From NCBI RefSeq assembly GCF_900187885.1, contig NZ_FYEK01000002.1:1-64000 (forward strand): a DNA stretch of 64,000 nucleotides. The letters run 5' to 3'. The DNA is from Thermoflexus hugenholtzii JAD2. Its GTDB lineage: Bacteria; Chloroflexota; Anaerolineae; Thermoflexales; Thermoflexaceae. Both the position numbers and the translations under genes were made by a program. This document shows, one piece after another, positions 1 through 8,334 of this stretch; position 1 is the first letter of the stretch, and every line of letters starts with the position of its first letter. The notes below the pieces were generated by a model. The model saw only the letters and a program-made list of their open reading frames with translations. It was not told the DNA's origin and did not search any database.

Positions 1-128
1 CTGGGGGCCGGCGTGGGCGGCGGGGCGGCGGTCGGGGTGGGCGTCGGCGTGGCCGCCGGCGCGCACGCGGCGATCAGGAGGACCACAACAGCCATCCACG
101 ACAGGGCGGAACCGATTGCGCGTTTCAT
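1..128 (-). CDS. N-terminus of a lipoprotein, probably an ABC sugar-binding protein (partial)
   Basis: Only the first 42 codons lie in the window; the gene runs off the left edge. The start is the ATG at 128-126, preceded on the minus strand by a GAGGAGG ribosome site. The product begins MKRAIGSALSW, continues with a hydrophobic stretch ending in the lipobox I-A-A-C (Cys about residue 22), then a Thr/Pro/Ala-rich linker of the kind that tethers extracellular lipoproteins. It lies 105 bp downstream of a LacI-type regulator on the same strand. A regulator followed by a lipoprotein usually marks a sugar ABC transporter operon, so a solute-binding protein is the most likely identity. That is inference, because no binding domain is visible. 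Confidence 0.7.
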   Translation of the reverse strand, partial: MKRAIGSALSWMAVVVLLIAACAPAATPTPTPTAAPPPTPAP

Positions 129-233
129 GGCGACCTCCTCTTTCACAGGATATCCGCTCGCCAGCATATCGGGAACCGATCAACGGGATGGGAAAGGGAT
201 CCCAAGGCCCGGCGAAGGGAACGCGAAAGATCT

Positions 234-1235
234 TTAAAGCGGTGGCCCACAGGATTCGCGCTCGATCAGCGTCCCCTGGAGCAGGATATGTTTCGGGGAG
301 GGACGGCCCTCCAGGATCTCGAGCAGCATCTCCGCCGCCAGCCGCCCCAGCTGCCGGCGGGGCTGGGCCACGGTGGTCAGCGTCGGGGTCACGTATGTGC
401 CTTCCTCCAGCCCATCGAAGCCGATGATGGAGAGGTCCCCGGGCACCCGCAGGCCGGCCCGCAGCGCCGCCTTCAGGGCGCCGATGGCCGTGAGGTCGTT
501 GTAGCAGAACACCGCCGTGGGGCGGGGATCGGCCTCCAACAGCCGGCGCATGGCCGCCTCCCCGCCCTCCACCCGCCCGTCCCCTTTCACTATCCATTCC
601 GGGCGGACGGATAGCCCGGCCTCCCGCAACGCCTGCCGGTAGCCGCGGTAACGGTCCTGGTTGCTGCGGCCGCCCCGGCGGCTGCCGATGTAGGCGATGG
701 CCCGGTGGCCCAGGCGGATCAGGTAAGCCGCGGCCAGGTAGCCGCCGTGGACGTTGTCGGTGGCCACCGAGTAGATGTAGGGACCGGTCTGGTGGCTGTT
801 GATCAGCACGATAGGGATCCGCAGGGCCTCCAGCATGGGGAGGTAGCGGCTGCCCAGGCGGGAGGCGGCCACGATGATGCCGTCCACCTGCTTGGCCGCC
901 AAGAGCTCCACGATGGCGCGCTCCTTCTCCGGGTCCTCGTGGGAGAGGCTGAGGAGGATCCCGTAGCCGCGGGCCTGGGCGACCATCTCGATGCCCTGGA
1001 CCACCTCCGTATGGAAGGGGTCGCTGAGGCGGGTGACCACCACGCCAAGGGTCTGGGTGCGGCGGCCCTGGAGGGCCCGGGCCACGGGGTTCGGCCGGTA
1101 GCCCATGGCCTCGGCGATCGCCTGGATCCGCGCCCGGGTCTCCGGGCGGATCTCCTCGCTGCCCCGCAGGGCCCGGGAGACCGTGGTGTGGCTCACCCCC
1201 GCCGCCCGGGCGATGTCCTTGATCGTCACGCGCAT
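234..1235 (-). CDS. LacI-family transcriptional regulator
   Basis: A 333-residue protein of typical LacI/GalR length. Residues about 4-23 (IKDIARAAGVSHTTVSRALR) form the helix-turn-helix, followed by the hinge segment with NPVARALQ, then a periplasmic-binding-protein-like effector domain (GVVVTRLSDPFHTEVVQGIE onward, with SIIGFDG near the C-terminus). It is expected to bind DNA as a dimer and release it when a sugar or sugar phosphate binds. Its own promoter overlaps a perfect 14-bp palindrome, suggesting autoregulation. The gene downstream on the same strand is a lipoprotein, probably a sugar-binding protein, so it likely controls sugar uptake. The effector cannot be named from sequence. No Shine-Dalgarno is evident in the short leader. 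Confidence 0.93.
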   Translation of the reverse strand: MRVTIKDIARAAGVSHTTVSRALRGSEEIRPETRARIQAIAEAMGYRPNPVARALQGRRTQTLGVVVTRLSDPFHTEVVQGIEMVAQARGYGILLSLSHEDPEKERAIVELLAAKQVDGIIVAASRLGSRYLPMLEALRIPIVLINSHQTGPYIYSVATDNVHGGYLAAAYLIRLGHRAIAYIGSRRGGRSNQDRYRGYRQALREAGLSVRPEWIVKGDGRVEGGEAAMRRLLEADPRPTAVFCYNDLTAIGALKAALRAGLRVPGDLSIIGFDGLEEGTYVTPTLTTVAQPRRQLGRLAAEMLLEILEGRPSPKHILLQGTLIERESCGPPL

Positions 1236-1241
1236 GGCGGG

Positions 1242-1255
1242 CGCACACGTGTGCG
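1242..1255. promoter_or_regulatory. Perfect 14-bp palindrome, candidate operator of the LacI-type regulator
   Basis: The sequence CGCACACGTGTGCG is its own reverse complement. It lies between the -10 box at 1268-1273 and the regulator start codon at 1235, about where transcription would begin. Repressor bound there would block its own promoter. LacI-family operators are short palindromes with a central CG, which this has. Assignment to this particular regulator is inference. Confidence 0.6.
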
Positions 1256-1267
1256 AAATTTAGCCCG

Positions 1268-1296
1268 ATTATAAAGAGATCGTGTTCGCCTGTCAA
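1268..1296 (-). promoter_or_regulatory. Consensus sigma-70-type promoter of the LacI-type gene
   Basis: On the minus strand TTGACA (1296-1291) is followed by a 17-bp spacer and TATAAT (1273-1268). Both hexamers and the spacing are perfect consensus. Predicted transcription start is near 1261, giving a leader of about 25 nt. Confidence 0.85.
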
Positions 1297-1576
1297 GGGG
1301 GCGAATTCCCACCCCGGGGCTTTTCGGTTCTCCGGATGGGGGCCAATCTGGGCGCTGGGGATCGATCCTGGATCAAGGGCTTCCGGGTATGTGTGCCTGA
1401 TTCAGGAGGATTCGACGGGCTATTCCTAAACTCTAAGGGGCATCGCCGGAGACTCCACTCCCTACCCACTGAACCTCCCGCCCCCTGAGGCCCACGCCGT
1501 CGACCCCTTCGCCCTCTTCCCCGAGCAGCCCTGGAAAACCTTCATCCCCTCCCTATGAATCCTCCCTCCGCGCATT
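1297..1576. other. Intergenic stretch with no recognisable feature
   Basis: This segment separates the divergent LacI-gene promoter from the thiamine-unit promoter. Short open frames exist but have no ribosome site, no recognisable domain and no support from composition. I see no RNA gene, repeat or operator here. Confidence 0.5.
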
Positions 1577-1604
1577 TTGACAGCCGCGCGCGGCGCGCTA
1601 TCAT
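1577..1604 (+). promoter_or_regulatory. Promoter of the thiamine salvage unit
   Basis: TTGACA at 1577-1582, a 16-bp GC-only spacer and TATCAT at 1599-1604. It sits directly before the riboswitch, with a predicted start near 1611. Confidence 0.75.
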
Positions 1605-1614
1605 GAGCCCAGAA

Positions 1615-1730
<116 letters not shown>

Positions 1731-1743
1731 TGCCTGGCCCCCT

Positions 1744-1765
1744 GCCCGCCCGTCCGTCGGCGGGC
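1744..1765 (+). promoter_or_regulatory. Hairpin downstream of the TPP aptamer, possible expression platform
   Basis: A 7-bp all-GC stem (1744-1750 with 1759-1765) with an 8-nt loop, followed by GTTTGG. The U-run is poor for an intrinsic terminator, so it may act as a weak terminator or as a folding partner that controls access to the cytX ribosome site AGGAGG at 1809-1814. No alternative pairing with P1 was proven by eye. Confidence 0.4.
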
Positions 1766-1820
1766 GTTTGGCATCCCCCACGCCGCTTCTCCCAACTCCA
1801 TCCTTCTCAGGAGGCCTGCC

Positions 1821-3142
1821 ATGCTGCTGCGCAAGCCGTGGACGGAGCTCCTCCCCCGTATCCAGGCGCCCCCCGAGTGGGGCATCGAGCCGGTGCCGGC
1901 AGAGGCGCGCCGGCTGGGCTTCCTCGACTACGCCGTGCTGTGGGGAGACCTCGGCGTGGGGTTGCTGGTGATGGCCGCCGGCGCGCTGCTGGTGCCCGGG
2001 CTGGGGCTGCCCCAGGCGCTGCTGGCCATCGTCGTCGGGACCCTGCTGGGGAACCTGCTGCTGGCGGCGACGGGCTACATCGGCAGCCGCACCGGCGCCC
2101 CCACGATGGTGCTGCTCCGCCCCGCCCTGGGACGCCTCGGCTCCTATCTCCCCACCGCCCTCAACGTGCTGCAGCTGATCGGCTGGGGAGCCTTCGAGAT
2201 CCTCATCATGGCCCAGGCCGCCAACTTCATCAGCGCCCGCTTCCTCGGCTTCTCCAGCTACCCCTTCTGGGCCATCGCCTTCGCCCTCTGGTGCACCCTG
2301 ATGGCCGTCGGGGGGCCGCTGGTGGTGGTGCGCCAGTGGCTGGAGAAGTTCGCCGTCTGGCTGGTGCTGCTGACCACCCTCTGGCTCACCGCTCACCTGC
2401 TGACCCGGGGGACCTCGCGGCGCTGTGGCGGCAGCCCGGGACCGGGGAGATGCCCTTCTGGCGCGCCGTGGACCTGGTGGCGGCGATGCCCATCTCCTGG
2501 ATGCCCCTGGTGGCGGATTACAACCGCTTCGCCCGGCGGGCCGGCCCCGCCTTCTGGGGCACCTACATCGGGTATTTCATCGCCAACGTCTGGTTCTACG
2601 GCCTCGGCGCCTGGCTCCTCCTGACCGCCCAGACCCACGACCTCGTCCAGGCCATCGGGGTCTTGGCCATCGGCTGGATCGTGCTGCCCATCATCCTGGT
2701 GGACGAGACGGACAACGCCTTCGCGGACATCTATTCGGCGGCGGTCTCCCTGCAGAACATCTGGCCTCGGGTTCGGCAGGCCCTCTTCGCGGTCCTCATC
2801 GGCGCGATCTGCCTGATCCTAGCCCTCACGGTGCCCCTGGCCCAATATGAGAACTTCCTGCTCCTCATCGGCACCTTCTTCGTGCCCCTCTTCGGGGTCC
2901 TGGCGGCGGACTACTTCGTCCTCCGCCGGTCCTACACGGAGGCCGACCTGTATCAGCCCCTCACCTTCCGATGGGAGGGTGTGATTGCCTGGGCGCTGGG
3001 CGTGGTCACCTATCAGGCCCTCACCCATCTCGCCCCCTCCATCGGCGCCACCTTCCCCGCCTTCGGGGTTTCCTTCCTGGCTTACCTGGGGATCGCGGGG
3101 GCGCTCCGCGGGATCGGCCGCGTCCGGCCGGAGCGCGCGTGA
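1821..3142 (+). CDS. cytX: NCS1-family permease CytX (hydroxymethylpyrimidine uptake), interrupted by a one-base frameshift
   Basis: The gene starts at ATG 1821 behind AGGAGG at 1809-1814. The first frame encodes LGFLDYAVLWGDLGVGLLVM and further membrane segments to about residue 197. The reading frame then breaks in the G-run at 2407-2411 (ACCCGGGGGACC). Adding one G restores ...LLTRGDLAALWRQ... and continues in the other frame through PISWMPLVADYNRFA and about seven more membrane segments to the stop at 3142. The combined length, about 440 residues, matches NCS1 cytosine/purine permeases. CytX is the TPP-riboswitch-controlled member thought to import hydroxymethylpyrimidine, and tenA follows, so that role is likely. 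The break lies in a homopolymer, so a sequencing error is as likely as a true mutation. Confidence 0.85.
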
Positions 3143-3154
3143 GACATCGAATCC

Positions 3155-3203
3155 GGGGGAGGGAATGGCCTCTATGGCAACATGGCCTGCTGTTTCCTCC
3201 CCC
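3155..3203 (+). other. Stem-loop in the cytX-tenA gap
   Basis: GGGGGAGGGAA (3155-3165) can pair with TTCCTCCCCC (3194-3203) with one bulged G, enclosing a loop of about 28 nt. No U-run follows, so this is not a good terminator. It could stabilise or process the two-gene transcript. Low confidence. Confidence 0.25.
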
Positions 3204-3252
3204 TTCCGAATCTGCACTCACGTTTGGATCGCGAAAGGGGAAGGAGGACTCG

Positions 3253-3885
3253 ATGACACGAGCCCGCGCGTTGTGGGAAGCCCATCTGGACCTGGTTCGG
3301 CGCTGCGAGGCGCATCCCTTCGTGCAGGGGATCGCCTCGGGGGAGCTGCCGCGGGAGCGTTTCGTCTTCTACGTGGAGCAGGACGCCTTCTTCCTGGAGG
3401 CCTTCGCCCGGGCTTACGCCCTGGGTTTGGCCAAGGCCCCGGATCGGGAGACGATGGACGCCTTCCGCGAGCTGCTCCAGGGCGTCTTTGAGGAGCTGCG
3501 GCTGCATGAGGGCTACGCCGCGCGCTGGGGGGCGAACCTCCGCCCGGAGCCGGCGCCGGCCACCCAAGCCTACACGGATTTCCTGCTGCGGGTGGCGGCC
3601 CTGGAGCCGGTGGGGCATCTGGTGGCGGCGATGACCCCGTGCATGCGCCTCTACGCCCATCTGGGAACCTTCCTCCGGCCGCGGACGAACCCGAACAGCC
3701 CCTACCGGGAGTGGGTGGAGACGTATTCCAGCGCGGAGTTCGAAGCGCTGGCCCGTCGCCTGGAGGCACTGTTGGACCGGCTGCCCGGCGAAGAGAAAGC
3801 GCAGCGCGCCCTTTACCGGGCCGCGCTGCGCTTCGAGCTGGCCTTCTTCGAGGCCGCTTGGCAGGCAACCGATCGCTCCGGGTGA
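3253..3885 (+). CDS. tenA: TenA-family thiaminase II / aminopyrimidine aminohydrolase
   Basis: 210 residues, the usual TenA length. The start ATG 3253 follows AAGGAGG at 3241-3247; the longer upstream frame has no such site. TenA proteins hydrolyse thiamine or its breakdown product aminopyrimidine and return the hydroxymethylpyrimidine moiety to thiamine synthesis. Visible family marks are the N-terminal FVQGIASGELPRERFVFYV segment with D44 in YVEQDAFFL, the nucleophile Cys130 in MTPCMRLYAHLG, the WVETYSSAEF segment near 165, and the C-terminal FELAFFEAAW helix. It lies downstream of the TPP riboswitch and cytX on the same strand, with a 110-bp gap, so import and recycling of the pyrimidine are probably co-regulated. 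It is convergent with the permease gene at 3896, separated by 10 bp. Confidence 0.93.
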   Translation: MTRARALWEAHLDLVRRCEAHPFVQGIASGELPRERFVFYVEQDAFFLEAFARAYALGLAKAPDRETMDAFRELLQGVFEELRLHEGYAARWGANLRPEPAPATQAYTDFLLRVAALEPVGHLVAAMTPCMRLYAHLGTFLRPRTNPNSPYREWVETYSSAEFEALARRLEALLDRLPGEEKAQRALYRAALRFELAFFEAAWQATDRSG

Positions 3886-3895
3886 GGCCTGTGGG

Positions 3896-4711
3896 CTACG
3901 GGTTCAGCAGATACCGCCGCCGGATCCAGGCGCTGAGGCCGTCCATGGCCAGGACCAGGAACAGCACGGTGAGCAGCACGGTGGTCAGGCGGGCGTAGGC
4001 CATGGTGCTGAGGTAGATCTGCATGTAGAACCCGATGCCCCCCGCCCCCACCAGGCCCAGCACCGTGGAGGCGCGGATGTTGTATTCCAGCATGAAGAGC
4101 AGCTGGCTGAGGATGGCGTTGGCGCTCTCCGGCCACAACACGTAGCGGATCAGATGCCGGCGCTTCGCCCCCACGCCGCGCATCGCCTCCAGGATCTCCG
4201 GGTCGATCCCTTCGAAGAGCTCGGCGTAGAGCTTGGCCAGGTAACCCACCGTGTAGAAGGCCAGCGCCAGGGTCCCGGCCAGGGGGCCCAGGCCGACCAC
4301 GATGACCATCAGCACTGCCCACAAGAGCGAGGGCACGGTGCGGATGGCGGCCATCAGCAGGCGGGCCGCGGCCACCACCGCGGCTGGGAACAGGGTGCGG
4401 GAGCCCAAAGCCCCCAGCGGGAACGAAAACAGGAACCCCAGCAACGTCCCCGCCAGGGCCATCTCCAGGGTCTCCAGCAGGCCCCCCCCGATCGTCGGCA
4501 GGATCCCCAGGTCCGGCGGGAACATCTCCCGCGCGAAGCGGGCCAGGTTCAGGCCGCCCTGGAGCAGACGGCCGGCCTCAAAGAAGCCCATGCGGTAAAG
4601 CAGCGCGGCCAGCACCGCCAGCATCCCTAGCCCGAACCCGAACTCCCGCCACGGGCCCATCGCCCAGCCCACCGTCATCCGTCGCTCCATCCGCTCCGCC
4701 TTCATCCCCAT
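3896..4711 (-). CDS. phnE: PhnE-type ABC transporter permease (phosphonate/phosphate family)
   Basis: 271 residues from the ATG at 4711, which follows GGAGGAGG on the minus strand; a longer frame upstream is low-complexity and lacks a ribosome site. The protein has an N-terminal membrane segment (FGLGMLAVLAALLY), about five more, and the cytoplasmic coupling motif EAMRGVGAKRRHLIRYVLWP, the EAA loop that contacts the ATPase. Other PhnE features are LLETLEMALAGTLLGFLFSFPLG and TVLGLVGAGGIGFY. It is the last gene of a phnD-phnC-phnE unit, with a 37-bp gap after phnC. The importer probably takes up phosphonate, phosphite or a similar oxyanion or small ligand; no catabolic genes in the window specify which. 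Confidence 0.9.
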   Translation of the reverse strand: MGMKAERMERRMTVGWAMGPWREFGFGLGMLAVLAALLYRMGFFEAGRLLQGGLNLARFAREMFPPDLGILPTIGGGLLETLEMALAGTLLGFLFSFPLGALGSRTLFPAAVVAAARLLMAAIRTVPSLLWAVLMVIVVGLGPLAGTLALAFYTVGYLAKLYAELFEGIDPEILEAMRGVGAKRRHLIRYVLWPESANAILSQLLFMLEYNIRASTVLGLVGAGGIGFYMQIYLSTMAYARLTTVLLTVLFLVLAMDGLSAWIRRRYLLNP

Positions 4712-4748
4712 CGGTTCACGACCTCCTCCTTCCAAATAGGGCGCGGGT

Positions 4749-5585
4749 TCACGCCCGCGGATCGACGGCGATGAGGGAAGGGACAGCGGGAACCGGCGAT
4801 GGCTCCGAGGGGGCTTCGATGAGCTCCCGGAGGGCCGGCCAGGAGAGGGCTGCGGCGGCGCTCTCGTGGACGATGCGGCCCTCTTTGAGCACCGCCACGT
4901 GATCAGCGAACTCCTGGACCAGCTGGATCTCATGGAGGTTCAGGATCACCGTGAGGCCGCGCTCCCGGGCCAGCTCCCGCACCCGCCCCAGCACCTGGGC
5001 CGCCCGCGGCAGATCCAGGTCGGAGACGAACTCGTCCGCCAGGATCACCTGGGGGTCCTGCATCAGGGTGCGGGCGATGGCCACCCGCTGGCGCTCGCCG
5101 CCGCTGAGGCGGATCACTTTCTCGCCGGCTTTCTCCGCCAGCCCCAGGGCGTCTAAGAGGGCATACGCCCGCTCAATCTCAGCCCGGGGGAAGAAGCCCA
5201 GGGCCGTCCTCCATCCGTCGTGGCGGGCCAGGGCCCCCATCAGCACGTTCTCCAGGGCGGTCAGGCCGCGCACCAGGCCGAGCTGCTGGGGGATGTACCC
5301 CACCATCCGCCGCATCGCGGGGGGCAGGCTTTCATGCAGGGGATGGCCCAGCACGAAGACCCGGCCGCGCGGGATCGGGAGCAGGCCGGCCAGGATCCGC
5401 ATCAAGGTGGTCTTCCCCGCCCCCGAGGGGCCCATGATGGCCCAGAACCCTCCCGGGGGCACCCGCAGGGACACCCCCCTCAGGATCCAGGCCCCCGGTC
5501 GATAGGCGAACCAGAGGTCCTCCGCGGCGATGGCCGGGGCCTCCAGTGGGGCTTCCCCAGGCAAAGAGGACCGGGATGGCGTCAT
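4749..5585 (-). CDS. phnC: PhnC-type ABC transporter ATPase
   Basis: 278 residues from ATG 5585; the further upstream in-frame start lacks a better ribosome site, and GAGGTGAC precedes 5585. The nucleotide-binding domain is complete: Walker A GPSGAGKTT at about residues 52-60, Q-loop in GYIPQQLGLV, signature LSGGERQRVAIAR, Walker B VILADE and the H-loop NLHEIQL. The D-loop region reads DEFVSDLD where phnC and most ABC ATPases have DEP, an unusual substitution. LRGLTALENVLMGAL is typical of the phosphonate subgroup. It pairs with the permease at 3896 and the binding protein at 5632 and powers import. Confidence 0.93.
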   Translation of the reverse strand: MTPSRSSLPGEAPLEAPAIAAEDLWFAYRPGAWILRGVSLRVPPGGFWAIMGPSGAGKTTLMRILAGLLPIPRGRVFVLGHPLHESLPPAMRRMVGYIPQQLGLVRGLTALENVLMGALARHDGWRTALGFFPRAEIERAYALLDALGLAEKAGEKVIRLSGGERQRVAIARTLMQDPQVILADEFVSDLDLPRAAQVLGRVRELARERGLTVILNLHEIQLVQEFADHVAVLKEGRIVHESAAAALSWPALRELIEAPSEPSPVPAVPSLIAVDPRA

Positions 5586-5631
5586 CGGCGTCACCTCGCT
5601 TCGGGATGGCAGGAACCCGCAGGGCACCCTC

Positions 5632-6585
5632 TCACTTTCCTCCGCCCTTACCGACCTCCACGCGCTCTGAGAAGGCGATATGCGTGCGCTGCAGATACGC
5701 CCGCAGCGCGCCCAGATGGGTCTGGGCGTCGGTCTTCTGGAAGCCCACGAAGAGGCCGGAGATGAACCGGCGCATGAGGCTGCGGTGCTCCGGCGCGCCC
5801 AACCCCATCAAGGCCTCCACCACGCGGGTCCGCAACGGCTCGGAGAGGGCCGAGCTCACCACCACCACGTGGGAGGGAAGCGGCCCTTGTTCCTCCAAGA
5901 TCCGCGTGTGGTCAAGGACTTCATGATACAGTTTCTCGGGCACATCGCCGGCGATCACCGTGACATCCACCTGGCCGGCCTTTAAAGCCTCCCAGCACTG
6001 GCCGTAGCCCCCGGCGAACAGCACCTGGCCGAAGAACGCCTTGGGATCCACCTCCTGTCCCTCCGCCGGTTCGGGGAGGAGGCCCCGCTCGATCAACCGG
6101 GCCATAGGCCCGATGTAGCCGGAGGTGGAGATCGGGCTGGGGAAGCACGCCCGCTTCCCCTTGAGCTCCGCTAAGGATTGATAAGGGCTGTCCTGGGGGA
6201 CCACCCAGTAGGAGTAATAATACGTGGCCTCGGTCTTCTGAGCGCCGTGGAACACCTCTCGCACCTCCGCCAGGACCACCTGGGCGCCGGCGCGCTCGAC
6301 GGCGAGCAGGCCCGCGAAGGGCCCCATGAAGGCCACGTGGGCCTGACCGAACCGCAGGGCCTCCACCACCCCGGCCTGGCTCAGCGGGACATAGATCTCC
6401 ACATCCACATCCGGGCCCAGCCGCTGCTCCAGATCCTGCTCCAGCGGACGAGCCTGCTCCAGCATCTCGGAGACGGCAAAGGTCGGTTGCACCGCCACCA
6501 CCAGCCGCGTCCGGGCCGCCGGCCGCGGTGCGCAGGCCATCAGGAACAGGCCGATCAGCCATGCCCATCGAAGCGCTGTCCGCAT
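5632..6585 (-). CDS. phnD: PhnD-type substrate-binding lipoprotein
   Basis: 317 residues from ATG 6585, preceded by a G-rich ribosome site. The alternative start at 6636 would place extra residues before the signal peptide and lies upstream of the likely transcription start. The N-terminus MRTALRWAWLIGLFLMAC is a lipoprotein signal with lipobox L-M-A-C. The mature part shows the PhnD fold: VAVQPTFAVSEMLEQARPLEQDLEQRL, ALRFGQAHVAFMGPFA, SYWVVPQDSPYQSLAELKGKR and SGYIGPMARLIERG. It captures the ligand outside the membrane for the permease and ATPase encoded downstream. Family membership is clear; the ligand is not, because PhnD-like proteins bind phosphonates, phosphite, phosphate and other small molecules. 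Confidence 0.9.
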   Translation of the reverse strand: MRTALRWAWLIGLFLMACAPRPAARTRLVVAVQPTFAVSEMLEQARPLEQDLEQRLGPDVDVEIYVPLSQAGVVEALRFGQAHVAFMGPFAGLLAVERAGAQVVLAEVREVFHGAQKTEATYYYSYWVVPQDSPYQSLAELKGKRACFPSPISTSGYIGPMARLIERGLLPEPAEGQEVDPKAFFGQVLFAGGYGQCWEALKAGQVDVTVIAGDVPEKLYHEVLDHTRILEEQGPLPSHVVVVSSALSEPLRTRVVEALMGLGAPEHRSLMRRFISGLFVGFQKTDAQTHLGALRAYLQRTHIAFSERVEVGKGGGK

Positions 6586-6622
6586 GTTATTTACCCCCCC
6601 CCAGAATGGGATGACCAGCGAA

Positions 6623-6652
6623 ACTTTACCCCGCATCCCATCCCGCTGTCAA
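6623..6652 (-). promoter_or_regulatory. Promoter of the phnDCE unit
   Basis: On the minus strand TTGACA (6652-6647), an 18-bp spacer and TAAAGT (6628-6623). Predicted start is near 6616, about 30 nt before phnD. No riboswitch or operator is visible between promoter and gene. Confidence 0.7.
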
Positions 6653-6686
6653 TAGAAAAGGGTTTATCAACGAATTTTCAGGATTA

Positions 6687-6715
6687 TTTTCACGCAAAAT
6701 AACCTGGGTTAACCT
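6687..6715 (+). promoter_or_regulatory. Weak candidate promoter for the flippase operon
   Basis: TTTTCA (6687-6692), 17 bp, TAACCT (6710-6715) in an unusually AT-rich pocket at 6650-6715. Matches to consensus are modest. A TATGAT at about 6758 without a -35 is an alternative. Confidence 0.3.
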
Positions 6716-6810
6716 CCGGACAGAGGGGGTCGGGTTTCCTGGACGGAGGGTGCAGGATATGATGTAGGGAAATCGATGCGCAGGTATTCCGGAAGCCGAT
6801 TGAGGGACGA

Positions 6811-8322
6811 ATGGGCCCATCCGCGGAGGCCTCGAGGGATCGCGGGGGGATCGCCCGTCAGGTCGTGCGGGGATCAGCCTACAGCGTGGCGGCCTCCCTG
6901 GCCACCATGTCCCTGGGGTTCCTCCGGACCTTGTTGCTCTTGCGCTTCCTGGGGCCGGAGGCTTTCGGGGTGATGGGGATGGCCATGGTCTACGCCGCCG
7001 CGGCCCTCCAGCTGGTGGACTGGGGGCTGGACCAGGGGGTGTTGCACCGGCAGGCGCGGGATCGGCCCACGCTGGCGACCTATGGATGGCTCCGGATGGG
7101 CACGGTGGCGACGGCGGCGCTGGCCCTCTTCCTCGCCGCCCCGATCCTGGGCGCCCTCTACCCTCGGATGCCGGAGCTGCCCGCGGTCCTGCGGGGGATG
7201 AGCCTGGTGGTGCTGCTCCAGGGCCTCTCTTTCATCCAGGAGACGATGATGAGCCGGGACATGCGGTTCGACCGGCGGGCGCTGGTGGATGTGGCGGCCG
7301 CGGCAACGATGACCGTGGTGGCCCCCTACCTGGCCTGGCGGGGATGGGGCGTCTGGGCGCTGGTGGCTGAACAGGCCAGCGGCATCGGGGTGCGGGCGTT
7401 GCTCACCTGGGGGCCCCTCCGGATGTGGCGCCCGCACCGGGGCTGGGATCCAGAGATCGCCCGCTGGTTTGTGCGGTTCGGCGGGCCCCTCTGGCTCTCC
7501 GGGAACATTCAATTCCTGCTGGAGCGCTTCGATGACTTCTGGGTGGGCACCGCGTTAGGGCAGGAGGCGCTGGGGTTGTATGCCCGGGCCTTTGAGTTCG
7601 CCCAATATCCGAGGCGGGTGGTGGCTGGCCCCCTGGTCCTGGTGCTCACCCCGGCCTTCGCGCGCCTCCAGGGCGATCGCCGTCGGCTCTCCCAGGCCTT
7701 TTACCGCGGCGCGTATGTGTTGCTGCGAGCCAGCCTGCTGCTCAGCGGGGCGATGGCCATCGCGTTGCCCGAGCTGTTGCAGCTGCTGAACCCCCGGTGG
7801 CTGCCGATGGTGCGGACCTTCCGCCTGATGCTGGTGTATGCGATGCTGGAGGGATGGGTGGCCCTGGCCGGCGGGCTGCTGGTGGCCACGGGGCATCCGG
7901 CGGCGATGGGTCGCATGGCCCTCGCCCGCCTGGCCTTCTTCCTGCCGGGCGTGGTGGTCGGGGCGTGGGCCGGAGGGATCGACGGCGTGGCCCTCGCCGC
8001 CGACGGCATGATGGCGCTAAGCGCCCTCATGCTCCACCGCCCCCTCCGGGAAACCGTGGACTTCTCCATATGGCCCCTGATGGGTGGGCCTTTGTTGGCA
8101 TGGGCAAGCGCCGGCGGCATTGGATTGCTCATCGAAGCGTTATCGGTCCCTTCCTCGCCGCTGGTGCGCATGCTTTTAAAGGGCATGCTCTTTATCGGGA
8201 TCTACGTCGGATGGCTGCTGGCCTTCGAGAAAGGAACATGGCGTGAGGCGGCCTCGTGGATACTGATGACCCGACAGCGTTCAGCGGGTCTTCTCCAACG
8301 CCCGCCTCAGCACCCGGATTAA
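6811..8322 (+). CDS. Wzx/RfbX-like oligosaccharide flippase
   Basis: 503 residues with about 12-14 predicted membrane helices. The start ATG 6811 has a weak GAGGGA site before it. The N-terminal VRGSAYSVAASLATMSLGFLRTLLLLRFLGPEAFGVMGMA is the typical opening of the polysaccharide-biosynthesis branch of the MOP exporter superfamily, and ALGLYARAFEFAQYPRRVV in the second half repeats the family signature. Such proteins flip undecaprenyl- or polyprenyl-linked sugars across the cytoplasmic membrane. It heads a four-gene operon with three glycosyltransferase-like genes, gap 12 bp to the next, so it probably exports the glycan they build. The exact substrate is unknown. Confidence 0.88.
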   Translation: MGPSAEASRDRGGIARQVVRGSAYSVAASLATMSLGFLRTLLLLRFLGPEAFGVMGMAMVYAAAALQLVDWGLDQGVLHRQARDRPTLATYGWLRMGTVATAALALFLAAPILGALYPRMPELPAVLRGMSLVVLLQGLSFIQETMMSRDMRFDRRALVDVAAAATMTVVAPYLAWRGWGVWALVAEQASGIGVRALLTWGPLRMWRPHRGWDPEIARWFVRFGGPLWLSGNIQFLLERFDDFWVGTALGQEALGLYARAFEFAQYPRRVVAGPLVLVLTPAFARLQGDRRRLSQAFYRGAYVLLRASLLLSGAMAIALPELLQLLNPRWLPMVRTFRLMLVYAMLEGWVALAGGLLVATGHPAAMGRMALARLAFFLPGVVVGAWAGGIDGVALAADGMMALSALMLHRPLRETVDFSIWPLMGGPLLAWASAGGIGLLIEALSVPSSPLVRMLLKGMLFIGIYVGWLLAFEKGTWREAASWILMTRQRSAGLLQRPPQHPD

Positions 8323-8334
8323 GGGGAAAGACAT

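Noticed and set aside
168-180. ATCGG-GAA-CCGAT inverted repeat before the lipoprotein gene
   Set aside because: Only a 5-bp arm, different from the palindrome at the LacI-type promoter; too weak to call an operator.
1282-1488. 68-codon frame in the gap before the riboswitch
   Set aside because: No ribosome site, no recognisable domain, and it lies across the divergent promoter region.
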